Positions 42,944 through 51,600 of a stretch of 64,000 nt of DNA are shown piece after piece. Source of the stretch: Zeimonas sediminis (lineage in GTDB: Bacteria > Pseudomonadota > Gammaproteobacteria > Burkholderiales > Burkholderiaceae_E). Under the pieces are notes generated by a model, which was not told the origin of the DNA, did no database searches, and saw only the letters and a program-made list of their open reading frames with translations. A program made the translations under genes and the position numbers. The stretch spans positions 3,011,671-3,075,670 of the forward strand of contig NZ_JAMQYE010000001.1 of assembly GCF_023721795.1 (NCBI RefSeq), read 5' to 3'. Numbering within the stretch: the first letter of the stretch is position 1; every line of letters starts with the position of its first letter.

Positions 42944-44311
42944 ATGCTCAAGACTGGCAAGTCCGGCCCCGGCTCGGCGGCGCCGGCGTTGGCGGCCGGC
43001 CAGCTGGACGCCGAGACTGCGCCCAGGCAGGGCGCCCGGCTGCGGGTGCTCTTCGCGCCCGCCGAGGCGCATCCGACCTACCGCCCCGATGTGAGCCTCC
43101 TGTTCGGCCGCTTCCTGCCGGCGCAGGGCGTGGATGTCGACCTCGTGGCAGTTTCTCCCGCTTCTGCAAGCGATGCCCCGTGGGAGGGAGGTGCCGCCCA
43201 CATCAGACGCTTCGGCGGAAAGCTGTCCTTCGCGTGGAGCGACCTGCTGCAGCAGCTTTCCCTGCTTCGCCTGGCGCGCATGGGCTACGACGCGCTGGTC
43301 GTGAGGGACAAGCCGCTGCTGGGCCTGGTCGGGCTGGTCGCGGCAAAGCTGGCCGGGATTCCGTTCGTCTACTGGATGTCGTTTCCGATGGCCGAGACGT
43401 ACATCGTGATCGCGAGGAACGACGACGGCGGAGAGAGCTTCGTCCGCCGGGCCTACGCCTGGCTTCGCGGGCACGCCAGTTCGGTCGCTCTGTACCGGGT
43501 GATGCTTCCGCTTGCGGAGTACGTCTTCGTGCAGTCGCCGGCGATGCTGGAGTACGTTCGCGCCCGGGGGCTCCGACACGAGAGGGTTTCCGCGGTGCCG
43601 ATGGGGGTGGACACGTCGCGCATGCCGGACGCCTCGAAGGCCGGAGACATCGCCTCCCGGCCGGGCGGGCGCGCGGCCGTCTACCTCGGAACGCTCGAAC
43701 GTCTCCGGCGCCGCGAACTCGAGGCGATGGTCGACGCCGCTCGGGAGGTTGCGGAATCGGTGCCCGATTTCACGCTGCTGGTGATCGGGGAGGCGGAGTC
43801 GCCGGACGAACGGGGCTGGCTGAAGGCTTACGCCGAGGCGCAGGGCGCGTCGCATTGCACGCGCTTCTTCGGCTGGCTGCCCCATCAGGAAGGGCTTGCG
43901 ATCGCGGCGACCGCCACGTTAGGCTTGTCACCGATTCCCCGCGACGAGCTCTTCGACATGGGATCGCCGACCAAGGCCGTGGAGTACCTGGCCCTGGGAC
44001 TTCCCGTGGTCTGCAACGACCAGCCGGACCAGGACCAGGTCGTCCGGGAGAGCGGTGGCGGATACTCGGTTCCGATGACCTCCGGCGCCTTCGCCGGGGC
44101 CATCCTCAGCGTGTTGCGGGACCAGGCGCGGGCCGCGGAGATGGGGCGGCAGGGCAGGGCCTGGGTGGCGAGGCATCGTGACTACCGCTGGATCGCGGCC
44201 GACGTGGCCAGGGCGCTCAAGGGCGCGTGCGGAGGGCGGTCCTTCGCGGAAGACCCTGCCGCCGCAAGGGACTCGCAGCGGGTGGAAGGCGAGGGCCGGC
44301 GCCGTGATTAA
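42944..44311 (+). CDS. Glycosyltransferase family 4 protein
   Basis: A 455-residue GT-B enzyme. The N-terminal domain (about 33-215) binds the acceptor and the C-terminal domain the nucleotide sugar. Visible are VAVPMGVD-type linker SAVPMGVDTSRM (about 222), AAVYLGTLERLRR, CTRFFGWLPHQEG (about 308) and MGSPTKAVEYLALGLPVVCN (about 344-363), the last being the donor-binding EX7E-like region with Glu in KAVEYLALG. The sugar is unknown. It is the first gene of the plus-strand half of the polysaccharide locus and would add a sugar to the lipid-linked unit. Confidence 0.88.
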   Translation: MLKTGKSGPGSAAPALAAGQLDAETAPRQGARLRVLFAPAEAHPTYRPDVSLLFGRFLPAQGVDVDLVAVSPASASDAPWEGGAAHIRRFGGKLSFAWSDLLQQLSLLRLARMGYDALVVRDKPLLGLVGLVAAKLAGIPFVYWMSFPMAETYIVIARNDDGGESFVRRAYAWLRGHASSVALYRVMLPLAEYVFVQSPAMLEYVRARGLRHERVSAVPMGVDTSRMPDASKAGDIASRPGGRAAVYLGTLERLRRRELEAMVDAAREVAESVPDFTLLVIGEAESPDERGWLKAYAEAQGASHCTRFFGWLPHQEGLAIAATATLGLSPIPRDELFDMGSPTKAVEYLALGLPVVCNDQPDQDQVVRESGGGYSVPMTSGAFAGAILSVLRDQARAAEMGRQGRAWVARHRDYRWIAADVARALKGACGGRSFAEDPAAARDSQRVEGEGRRRD

Positions 44312-44392
44312 ATGCCTTCCCTCTGGGCAAGGTCCGGTCAGAATCGCGGCTGCGGCCGGCAGTTCGACCTCGTGCGCAAAGCGGACATCAAC

Positions 44393-45817
44393 ATGAATCT
44401 CGGGCTCCTCCTTCGAATCCTGAAATCGCGGCTCGGCCTGATCGCGCTGATCCTCGCGGTCACCCTCGGTGCAGTGGGCACGGCAAGTTTCCTGATGCCG
44501 AAGGTCTACAGTTCCTCCACGGTGGTCTTCGTCGACGTCAAGTCCCTCGACCCCGTCCTCGGAAGCACGGTGCCGTCGCCGCAGACCGTTCGGGGCCTGC
44601 TGGCCACGCAAAGGGAGATCGTCGAGAGCGACCGGGTGGTGCACGCCGTCATCCGCGAGATCGGCCTCGACAAGGATCCGGAGACCGTCGCAGCGTGGCA
44701 GCAGGACACCGGCGGCACCGGCGACATCCTGACCTGGCTCAGCACCGGGATGCTCAAGAGCCTCAGCGTCACACCGTCGAACGAAGGCACGACGCTGACC
44801 ATCACCTACGAAGCCAGGAATCCCAAGACCGCCGCCGACCTGGCCAACGCATTCGCCCGACAGTACGTGCAGGCTATCCTGGCTCTGCGGGCCGAGCCCG
44901 CCAAGCAGAGCGCGGACTACTTCGAGGAGCAGGTCGCCGCCTACCGCAAGAGGCTGCGCGAGGCGCAGGCGAAGATGTCCGCCTTCCAGCAGTCCAGCGG
45001 CATCGTCGCCACCGACGAGCGCCTGGACATCGAGAACCAGCGCCTTCAGGAGCTCTCGACCCAACTGGTGGCCGTCCAGGGGATGGCGGCCGAAAGCCGT
45101 GCGCGGCGTGCAGCGATCGATCGAGACGGCCGGGAAGCGCTGCCGGAAGTCGTGAGCAGCCCGCTGGTCCAGGCGCTCAAGACGGAGCTCGGGCGCGCCG
45201 AGGCAAGGCTCCAGGAGATGTCCGCGCGCCTGGGCGTGAATCACCCCCAGTACGTCAGCACCAGGGCCGAGGTTGCGGCGCTGTCTTCCAGGCTGAACGC
45301 CGAGATCGAGAAAGTCTCGCGGAGCGTCGCCGCTGCTGCATCGACGAACGTGCAGCGCGAGGCGGAGATACGAGCAGCCCTCGACGCGCAGAGAGAGAAG
45401 GTGCTTCGCCTCAGGAAGGACCGAGACCAGTTGCTCGCCATGGAACGCGAGGTCGCGGATGCCCAGCGGGCTCTCGATCTCGTTGCGCAGCGGTTGACGC
45501 AGACGAACCTCGAGAGCCTGTCGCCGCAGTCCAACCTCAGCATCCTTTCGCCGGCCCTGGTGCCCGCGGAACCCGCCCGGCCGCAGCCCTTGCTCAACAT
45601 GATCGTGGGCGCGTTCGTGGGTCTCCTGCTGGGCCTGCTGGCGGCGCTTTCCATCGAGGCGCTCAAACGGCCGGTGCGGACCGCCGAGGACCTGCTCCAG
45701 GCCGTGGAGATCCCCGTGCTCGCCGTGCTTCCGCCGTCCAGTACACGCCGCGCTCAGCGACTGATCGGAAGCACGGGGCCGTCCGTGGCGCCGCCGAGCC
45801 TGCGGCTGGGCAACTGA
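44393..45817 (+). CDS. Polysaccharide chain-length determinant, EpsF/Wzz type
   Basis: A 474-residue inner-membrane co-polymerase. It has one helix at each end (GLIALILAVTLGAVGTASFL, about 15-34, and MIVGAFVGLLLGLLAALSIE, about 402-421) with a long periplasmic coiled-coil part (about 150-395, rich in Ala, Glu, Arg, Gln) and a GNVR-like region near the second helix. Together with the next kinase gene it forms the Wzc-like two-part system that sets chain length. ATG 44393 begins at the conserved MNLGLLLRILKSR; GTG 44372 is an alternative. Confidence 0.9.
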   Translation: MNLGLLLRILKSRLGLIALILAVTLGAVGTASFLMPKVYSSSTVVFVDVKSLDPVLGSTVPSPQTVRGLLATQREIVESDRVVHAVIREIGLDKDPETVAAWQQDTGGTGDILTWLSTGMLKSLSVTPSNEGTTLTITYEARNPKTAADLANAFARQYVQAILALRAEPAKQSADYFEEQVAAYRKRLREAQAKMSAFQQSSGIVATDERLDIENQRLQELSTQLVAVQGMAAESRARRAAIDRDGREALPEVVSSPLVQALKTELGRAEARLQEMSARLGVNHPQYVSTRAEVAALSSRLNAEIEKVSRSVAAAASTNVQREAEIRAALDAQREKVLRLRKDRDQLLAMEREVADAQRALDLVAQRLTQTNLESLSPQSNLSILSPALVPAEPARPQPLLNMIVGAFVGLLLGLLAALSIEALKRPVRTAEDLLQAVEIPVLAVLPPSSTRRAQRLIGSTGPSVAPPSLRLGN

Positions 45818-45845
45818 GCGGCAGGCTTCGATTTCGGGGTTTCAG

Positions 45846-46775
45846 ATGAAAGAGATGGGCAAGCTTCAGCAGGTTGTTCCGCTGTCCGACAATGCGGGCG
45901 GCGCGTCGGCAGCGCCGTCCACTGCGATCGCGACGGCGACGACGACGCTCAAGATCGGTGAGATCCTGGTCTCGTGGGGGCGGCTCACCAGGGAGCAGGT
46001 CGAGAAGGTGCTTCAGGCCCAGCGATCCAGCAACCTCAGGTTCGGCGAGCAGGCGATCAAGCTCGGCTTCGCCAAGCGAGCCGATGTCGATCGCGCGCTG
46101 GCCTTGCAGTTCGGCTATGCCGTGGGCGACGAGTCGGGCGCGAAGGCGTCGACGGGCCTCGTGACCGCGGACAACCCCGCTTCGCCCTTCGCCGAAGCGC
46201 TTCGCGGCCTGCGAAGTCAGTTGATGCTTCGCTGGTTCGACGGAACGCCCGGGCAGACCACGCTGGCCGTGACCAGCGTCGACCGCGGCGACGGCAAGAG
46301 CTTCGTCACGGCGAACCTCGGGGTGGTGTTCGCCCAATTGGGCGAGCGCACGCTGATCATAGACGCCGACCTGCGCCACTCCTCGCAGTACGCGCTCTTC
46401 GGCCTGCAGAACAGGATGGGCTTGTCGGGCATCCTGAGCGGGCGTGCCGGCCTCGAGGAGATCATCGAGATCGAGCGCGTCCAGAATCTCGCGGTGCTGC
46501 CCTCCGGGCCGCAGCCGCCGAACCCCCTCGAACTGCTTGGTCGCGCGGAGTTCGGCATGCTGTTGAACGAGTTGTCGAGGCAGTTCGATGCGATCCTGAT
46601 CGATACGCCCTCGGCCCAGCAGGCGGCCGATGCGCAAGTCATCGCGCAACGCGCCCGCGGCGCCGTGATCGTCGGCCGCAAGGACCACACGAAGAGTTCC
46701 GAGATCGGCCAGCTCGCCTCGATTCTCGCCAGTTCGGGCGTCACGCTGCTTGGCACCATGCTGAACGACTACTGA
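45846..46775 (+). CDS. Chain-length tyrosine kinase, EpsG type (BY-kinase family)
   Basis: A 309-residue P-loop ATPase with Walker A in SVDRGDGKSFVTANLG (about 140-155), Walker A' LIIDADLRHS (about 170-179) and Walker B ILIDTPS (about 252). Ahead of it (residues about 36-95) is a small domain like the N-terminal MshEN/GspE module (GEILVSWGRLTREQVEKVL), which in other proteins binds cyclic di-GMP. The C-terminal Tyr cluster of classical BY-kinases is missing: only the last residue is Tyr (LNDY). It is next to its partner EpsF and probably couples export to phosphorylation state or nucleotide signals. Confidence 0.88.
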   Translation: MKEMGKLQQVVPLSDNAGGASAAPSTAIATATTTLKIGEILVSWGRLTREQVEKVLQAQRSSNLRFGEQAIKLGFAKRADVDRALALQFGYAVGDESGAKASTGLVTADNPASPFAEALRGLRSQLMLRWFDGTPGQTTLAVTSVDRGDGKSFVTANLGVVFAQLGERTLIIDADLRHSSQYALFGLQNRMGLSGILSGRAGLEEIIEIERVQNLAVLPSGPQPPNPLELLGRAEFGMLLNELSRQFDAILIDTPSAQQAADAQVIAQRARGAVIVGRKDHTKSSEIGQLASILASSGVTLLGTMLNDY

Positions 46776-46790
46776 GCCGGTGCAGTGGCG

Positions 46791-48311
46791 ATGTCGTACC
46801 GGTTCGTAGATCGGCGCCTCGAGCGCCTGCACCCGGACAGCCTCGCCGCCGCGGCGATCGTCGCCGGCTTCGCGCTCGCCGCAGTCCTCATCGGCTACAT
46901 CGTGGCGATGGGCCGCCCGGTGCCGATCGCCCTGGCGCTCGGAGCGGTGCTGGGTCTGGCGCTCCTCGCGGCCATTCCGTTCGTCGTCTGGACGATCCTG
47001 GTCGGGGTGCTCCTGATCAGCGGTCCGCTGTTCATGTTCGTGCCAGCGCTGGAGAAGGCGGGCTGGCTCTTCTCGCTGCTCGGCTTTTTCCTGTCCGGCG
47101 CGGCCTTCCTGTACGCCTCGATCGGCAAGCTGCGCTTCAAGGCGCCCGCGCCGGCCTTCGTGCTGGTGGCCGTCGCGTTCGCGGTGTTCGGCGTGCTCTC
47201 CCTGCTCTATTCCGACGGCCCGCTCGCCGAGGGGGTCCGCGCGTCGAAGCGTTATTTCCAGTTCATGGGGCTTCTCTTCATCCTTGCGGTCGTCCCCTTC
47301 CCGCCGACGCTGGTCAGGCGGTGGTGGACGTTCCTGGTGGGGCTCGCGGCCGTGCAGCTTCCGTTCGCGGCCTTCCAGCGGGTGGCGCTCGTTCCCACCC
47401 TCGAGGGCAGGCCGGGCGTGATCCCGATCGACATCGTGGTCGGCACGATGGAGGGTTCGCTGTTCGGCGGCGGAAGCAGCGCGGTCATGGCCCTCTTGCT
47501 GATCTTCGTCCTCGCCTACCTGCTCGCCGCGCTCCGCGACGGGGCGATAGCTCCCAGGAACTTCTTCGTCCTGGCGCTGCTGGCGATCACGCCGCTGACG
47601 CTCGGGGACGTCACGCTGATCCTGGTGCTGATGCCGCTGGCCCTGCTTGCGACCTACGCCGACGTGATCGTCAGGCACCCGGTCCGCTTCGTGCTCGGGC
47701 TGTTGCTCGCCGCTCCCGTTGCCGCGCTCGCCGGCTGGGTGTACCTGCTGCTCAACGCCGAGCCCGGGCAGACGGTCGCAACCATGATCGAGGGCGTGAT
47801 CGAGTACAACTTCGGGGACCGCCCGTACTACAGCCACGGCCTGAACCGGCTCACCGCCCACACGTACTGGTTCGAGAACCACGGCCTTGCCGACCCGGTG
47901 AGCCTGCTCTTCGGCCACGGCCTGGGCAGCTCGTTCGGCGGGCTGGGCGAGCCGGAGCCCGGCCACATGGAGCAGCTGCACGGGCGGATCTACCTCGGCC
48001 TGACGGCAACGTCGTCGATACTCTGGGATCTCGGGCTCGTCGGGACCGCCCTGTTCATGGGGATCTTCGTGCTCGCGGCCGCGGAGGCGACCCGCCTGAT
48101 CCGGATCGCGCACCCGGGTTTCGACAGGGCCTTCTGCCGCTCGCTGCGCGCGATGGCCGTGATGCTCGCGGTGATGCCGCTGTATTCCGGCGCGCCGATC
48201 TCGGTGCCGAGCCTGCAGGTCCTGTCGGCGGTCACGCTGGGCCTCATTGCCTGGCGACGTCGGATGGAACGGGGAGGGACCGCGCCGTCCGATGCCCAGC
48301 GTGGGCGATAG
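46791..48311 (+). CDS. O-antigen-polymerase-like membrane protein (Wzy type)
   Basis: A 506-residue protein with about twelve hydrophobic segments and a large periplasmic loop (about residues 325-410, containing YYSHGLNRLTAHTYWFENH). This topology and position between chain-length and flippase genes fit a Wzy polymerase, which joins repeat units in the periplasm. Sequence conservation in this family is low, so the call depends on topology and context. GTG 46785 is two codons earlier than ATG 46791. It overlaps the flippase gene by 20 bp. Confidence 0.75.
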   Translation: MSYRFVDRRLERLHPDSLAAAAIVAGFALAAVLIGYIVAMGRPVPIALALGAVLGLALLAAIPFVVWTILVGVLLISGPLFMFVPALEKAGWLFSLLGFFLSGAAFLYASIGKLRFKAPAPAFVLVAVAFAVFGVLSLLYSDGPLAEGVRASKRYFQFMGLLFILAVVPFPPTLVRRWWTFLVGLAAVQLPFAAFQRVALVPTLEGRPGVIPIDIVVGTMEGSLFGGGSSAVMALLLIFVLAYLLAALRDGAIAPRNFFVLALLAITPLTLGDVTLILVLMPLALLATYADVIVRHPVRFVLGLLLAAPVAALAGWVYLLLNAEPGQTVATMIEGVIEYNFGDRPYYSHGLNRLTAHTYWFENHGLADPVSLLFGHGLGSSFGGLGEPEPGHMEQLHGRIYLGLTATSSILWDLGLVGTALFMGIFVLAAAEATRLIRIAHPGFDRAFCRSLRAMAVMLAVMPLYSGAPISVPSLQVLSAVTLGLIAWRRRMERGGTAPSDAQRGR

Positions 48312-49881
48312 CCGGCTGACGCGCCCACCGGTGTCGGGCGATCCCGCGTCCAGCAGCGACGCGGACGATCCGTACAGCGCCTCGCGGATCGTCCGCGGCC
48401 TCGCCTACCTCGTCGGCGGGAAGGCGCTGACGTCGGTGGCCGGGATCGGCACCTTCGTGCTCCTCGTGCGCGAGTTGCCGGTCGCGCAGTTCGCCGCCTA
48501 TTCGATCCTGTTCGCGCTGGTCCAGCTGGCCGATGCGACGACCGATATCGGGATCGGCCAGGTCCTGTCCCGATTCGTCCCGGTGCTGCACGTCGGGCAC
48601 CGCGCCCGCGAGTTGCGGCGCCTCGTCGCGATCGGGCTTTGCTGCCGCGTCGCGGTGCTCTCCACCTTCCTCGCCCTGATCTGGCTGCTCACCCCGCTGA
48701 TCGCGCCACTCGTGAGCCTCGAGAGCTGGGAGTGGGCGCTGAAGCTGTACCTGCTGGTGATCCTGTTCCGGGTGATGGCGATGGCGCTCTTCACCGTGCT
48801 TGAGTCGATGCTCCACCAGCCGATCGCGCAGCTCGGCTTCGGCGCGGTCACCGTCGTGCGGTTCCTGCTGCTCTCGACGGTCGCATGGCGGGGCGAACTG
48901 GACCTCGAAGCGGTGATCCTCATCGAGCTGGCCACCGACGCGATAGGGTGCGTCATCATGCTGGCCGGCCTGTACGGCAGGGCCCTGCGCGACGGCCGGA
49001 CCGGCGAGGAAGGCGGCGCCGACTGGATACGCGACAACGCCAGGCGGATGATCCGGTTCGGCCTGAAGGGCTATGTCCAGCACATGCTCATCATGCCGTA
49101 CGGCGGCGGCACCAATCGCCTGCTTGTGGGCGGGACGCTGTCGGGGATGGAGATGGCGCTGTTCGGCTTCGCACAGTCCGTCGCCGATCTCATGCAGCGA
49201 TACCTGCCTGTCCAGTTGCTCGCGGGCGTGATCCGGCCGGTGCTCACCGCTCGCTACGTTCGCGACAACCGCTTCGAGGACCTCGCTTTCGCGGCCAACG
49301 TGATCTTCAAGACCAACGCGGTCGCGGTGTGCCTCGCGGCTGCCGTCGTTGCCGGTGGCGGCGGCGAGATGCTCGCGTTCGTGAGCGCCGGCAAGTACGG
49401 CGACGGCGCGGTGGGCCTGCTGCTGCTCATGTGCGCGCTCGTGCTGCTCTCTTCCCTGAGGCACATGCTCGATCACGTCAGCCACGCCGTCGAGCGAAAC
49501 GGACCGCTGATCTGGTCCAACGCGTTGATCGCCCTGTCGATGCTGCCGGGCATTGCGCTGCTGCCCGCGCTCGGCGTCTATGCGCTCCCGGCCGCGAACC
49601 TGGTCGGCCTGGCGGCGGGGTGCGTGCTGCTCGGCCTTCTGCTGCGCCGGGACGGCTTCGACTACCGTCACGACCTGCTCGGTCTCGCCTGGATTGTCGC
49701 CGCGGCGGCGATGGGCGCCGCGGCAGGCAGGGGCCTCGCGCTGCTCCATGCCCACTGGGCCGTCTGTGCGGGGGCGAGCATCGCGGCATTCCTGCTGGCG
49801 GTCGTCGCATCCCGCGCCTGGAGTGCTCGCGAGCGGGCTCTCCTGGCCGATCTGGTGCGGAAGCTCAGGCGCCGGGGCTAG
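48292..49881 (+). CDS. Polysaccharide flippase-like protein (Wzx type)
   Basis: A 529-residue MOP-superfamily-like membrane protein with 12-14 helices, beginning after a polar leader of about 30 residues (SASRIVRGLAYLVGGKALTS is the first helix start). It would flip lipid-linked repeat units across the inner membrane. ATG 48292, with GGGGAGGGA 12 bp upstream, is inside the polymerase gene; the open frame begins 45 bp earlier. The remaining C-terminal segment is basic (RKLRRRG). Confidence 0.82.
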   Translation: MPSVGDSRLTRPPVSGDPASSSDADDPYSASRIVRGLAYLVGGKALTSVAGIGTFVLLVRELPVAQFAAYSILFALVQLADATTDIGIGQVLSRFVPVLHVGHRARELRRLVAIGLCCRVAVLSTFLALIWLLTPLIAPLVSLESWEWALKLYLLVILFRVMAMALFTVLESMLHQPIAQLGFGAVTVVRFLLLSTVAWRGELDLEAVILIELATDAIGCVIMLAGLYGRALRDGRTGEEGGADWIRDNARRMIRFGLKGYVQHMLIMPYGGGTNRLLVGGTLSGMEMALFGFAQSVADLMQRYLPVQLLAGVIRPVLTARYVRDNRFEDLAFAANVIFKTNAVAVCLAAAVVAGGGGEMLAFVSAGKYGDGAVGLLLLMCALVLLSSLRHMLDHVSHAVERNGPLIWSNALIALSMLPGIALLPALGVYALPAANLVGLAAGCVLLGLLLRRDGFDYRHDLLGLAWIVAAAAMGAAAGRGLALLHAHWAVCAGASIAAFLLAVVASRAWSARERALLADLVRKLRRRG

Positions 49882-50244
49882 GCCGGGCAGCTCGGCCGGC
49901 AGGGGCGCCAGCCCGCCGCTTCCCGTGAACCGCATCGTTCGCCGACCCGTTCCGGCACCGCGACCGGCGCAAGCCTGCCGCTCGTCCGCCGAAAGCCGCC
50001 GCTCGATTCTGTCCGTCGGCCTCAGCCCCCCGGCGATCGGCCGCGAATTCCGCGCGAATCCCACCCTCGCCACCCTTGTGCGTGAAAAAAGTCACGCACT
50101 CCGGGCGCGTGGCTGTTCCCGGGGCGCCTGGCTCCGGGGTGGCGTGGATCGATCGAGGAGTTCGCGATGCTGTGCTGGACAGACTCTCAGGACGCAAGGC
50201 GTGGGTACAATTCCGCTGGGTCCCGGATTCGAGGAAAGCTGACG
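49882..50244. other. Gap between flippase and lipoprotein genes
   Basis: These 363 bp contain no convincing gene. The main features are an inverted repeat at 50078-50099 (listed separately) and TACAAT at 50206-50211, a possible -10 element for the lipoprotein gene with no good -35. Confidence 0.5.
50078..50099. promoter_or_regulatory. Perfect inverted repeat GTGCGTGA-N6-TCACGCAC
   Basis: Two 8-bp arms are exact reverse complements around the A-rich loop AAAAAG. It lies 146 bp upstream of the lipoprotein ATG in the locus interior. It could be a transcription-factor site or, on the minus strand where the loop reads CTTTTT, a hairpin; there is no following T-run on either strand, so a terminator is less likely. 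Confidence 0.6.
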
Positions 50245-51444
50245 ATGTTCGCCGCGTGCATGCTTGCTTTGGGGCTCTCCGCCTGTGGCTCCGGTGGCGA
50301 CCCGGGCATGGGAGACCTTGCCTACGATTCCGTTGCGGACGTGTCGCTGAGCCGGTCCCCGCAGAGCCGGGGAAAGAATCCGGTCAAGACGTCGAGCACG
50401 GAAACGGTCGTGATCACCGGGAGCGCCGACCCGGTCTCCACGATGACCACCTCGGACACGAGCGGTACCACGAGCACGAGCGGTACCACGAGCACGAGCG
50501 GGACTACGAGCACGAGCGGGACCACGCAGGACGGCACGACCGTCCTGCTGGCAGCGAGCAGCCAGACCTCGTCGACCAGCAGCGCATCGACCCCCGCCCC
50601 GGCGGCCTCGGCCTGGCTGGACGTCGCGGTGCGGGACATGCGCGCGGCCGACGGCTCCTACGCGGCCAACGACGACCGCCTCCTGCATCGCAGCGCGGCC
50701 TCCTACTCGTCGCAGGCTGACCGCGCCGTGCTCGCCATGGGCCGCTACGCGACCTCCGCCGCCTTCACGACCGAGAACCCGGACTACCAGGCCCAGTTGT
50801 CCTATCTGAGCATGTCCGATCCGATGCGCTACATCCAGAGCTGGCCCCGGGTCCATCTCTGGGACCAGGTCTACCTGGGCGAGCGCTACGGCGCGAACCA
50901 CGCGCCCGGCTACACCGGCAACTCGCGGGTGCGCACCTGGGGCTACGAACTGTGGATCAAGTCCAAGTCCGGCGTCTGGCGCAGGCTGTTCCAGCGCGAC
51001 GACAAGTCCGCCGAGGCCTGGCGGCCCACCTTCCGCGGCTCGGCGAACTTCGAGTCCTACGCTCTGGACCTGCGCAAGGAGTCCGACGGCTCGACCTCGG
51101 TCAGGCCCATGCCGGTGCGCGGGCTGGATTCCTCGGGCACTTACTGGGTGCCGCACGGCTACACCGGCGGGGTGATCGACATCGATCCCTACGACGTCGC
51201 CGAAGTGCTGGTGCTGTGCTACTCGCAGCTGGTGCTCAACGACCCCAACGGGGTGGACGACCGGCAGTACGCGCGCTTCCTGCTGGGCATCGGCGCCGAC
51301 TGGTACCCGCCCAAGGGCGTGTCGGTGTCCTACTACCCGGGCATCGGCACCTCGCGGCACAAGTACGTGACCGTCGAGCCGCAGCTGCACGTCATGCACA
51401 CCATGAGCGAGGCCGTGCTGCGCGCCAATCCGCCGCCCCGCTGA
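50245..51444 (+). CDS. Lipoprotein of unknown function with Ser/Thr/Gly repeats
   Basis: I do not recognise this family. The 399-residue product has a lipobox LSAC (Cys at residue 14), a Ser/Thr/Gly-rich stretch (about 58-115) containing tandem SGTTST repeats, then a globular domain of about 270 residues rich in Tyr, Trp and Arg (RTWGYELWIKSKSGVWRRLF, HGYTGGVIDIDPYDVAEVL). The n-region before the lipobox has no basic residue; a start at ATG 50167 would supply them but has no ribosome site, whereas ATG 50245 has GAGGAAAG. The flexible Ser/Thr linker and aromatic domain suggest a surface protein, perhaps polymer-binding (inference). Position inside the polysaccharide locus supports a link to it. 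Confidence 0.7.
   Translation: MFAACMLALGLSACGSGGDPGMGDLAYDSVADVSLSRSPQSRGKNPVKTSSTETVVITGSADPVSTMTTSDTSGTTSTSGTTSTSGTTSTSGTTQDGTTVLLAASSQTSSTSSASTPAPAASAWLDVAVRDMRAADGSYAANDDRLLHRSAASYSSQADRAVLAMGRYATSAAFTTENPDYQAQLSYLSMSDPMRYIQSWPRVHLWDQVYLGERYGANHAPGYTGNSRVRTWGYELWIKSKSGVWRRLFQRDDKSAEAWRPTFRGSANFESYALDLRKESDGSTSVRPMPVRGLDSSGTYWVPHGYTGGVIDIDPYDVAEVLVLCYSQLVLNDPNGVDDRQYARFLLGIGADWYPPKGVSVSYYPGIGTSRHKYVTVEPQLHVMHTMSEAVLRANPPPR
50461..50532 (+). repeat. 18-bp in-frame tandem repeat in the lipoprotein gene
   Basis: Four adjacent 18-bp units begin at 50461, 50479, 50497 and 50515. The first two are identical, the third differs at a few bases and the fourth is partial. Each encodes SGTTST (the last, SGTTQD). 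Being a multiple of three, copy-number change would alter linker length without a frameshift. Confidence 0.85.
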
Positions 51445-51600
51445 GTCCGGACGGCCGGCTTGCGCCGGCCGCCCCGCCCGGCGCCCGTCGGCGACGGGCG
51501 CCAGACAGGGCGTTCGTGCGATCGTTCCGCGTCGGCCGGAATTCCTTTCGCGTAGACTTCCGCGCACTCTCCTCTCGAATGCAGGCCGTATTCCCGCCCG

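Noticed and set aside
45663-48113. A minus-strand frame of 816 codons opposite the chain-length kinase and polymerase genes
   Set aside because: Antisense to recognised genes, dominated by Arg, Gln, Asp and His; no domain features.
50461-50532. Short direct repeats as a CRISPR array
   Set aside because: Units are adjacent with no unique spacers and encode a Ser/Thr/Gly linker in frame.
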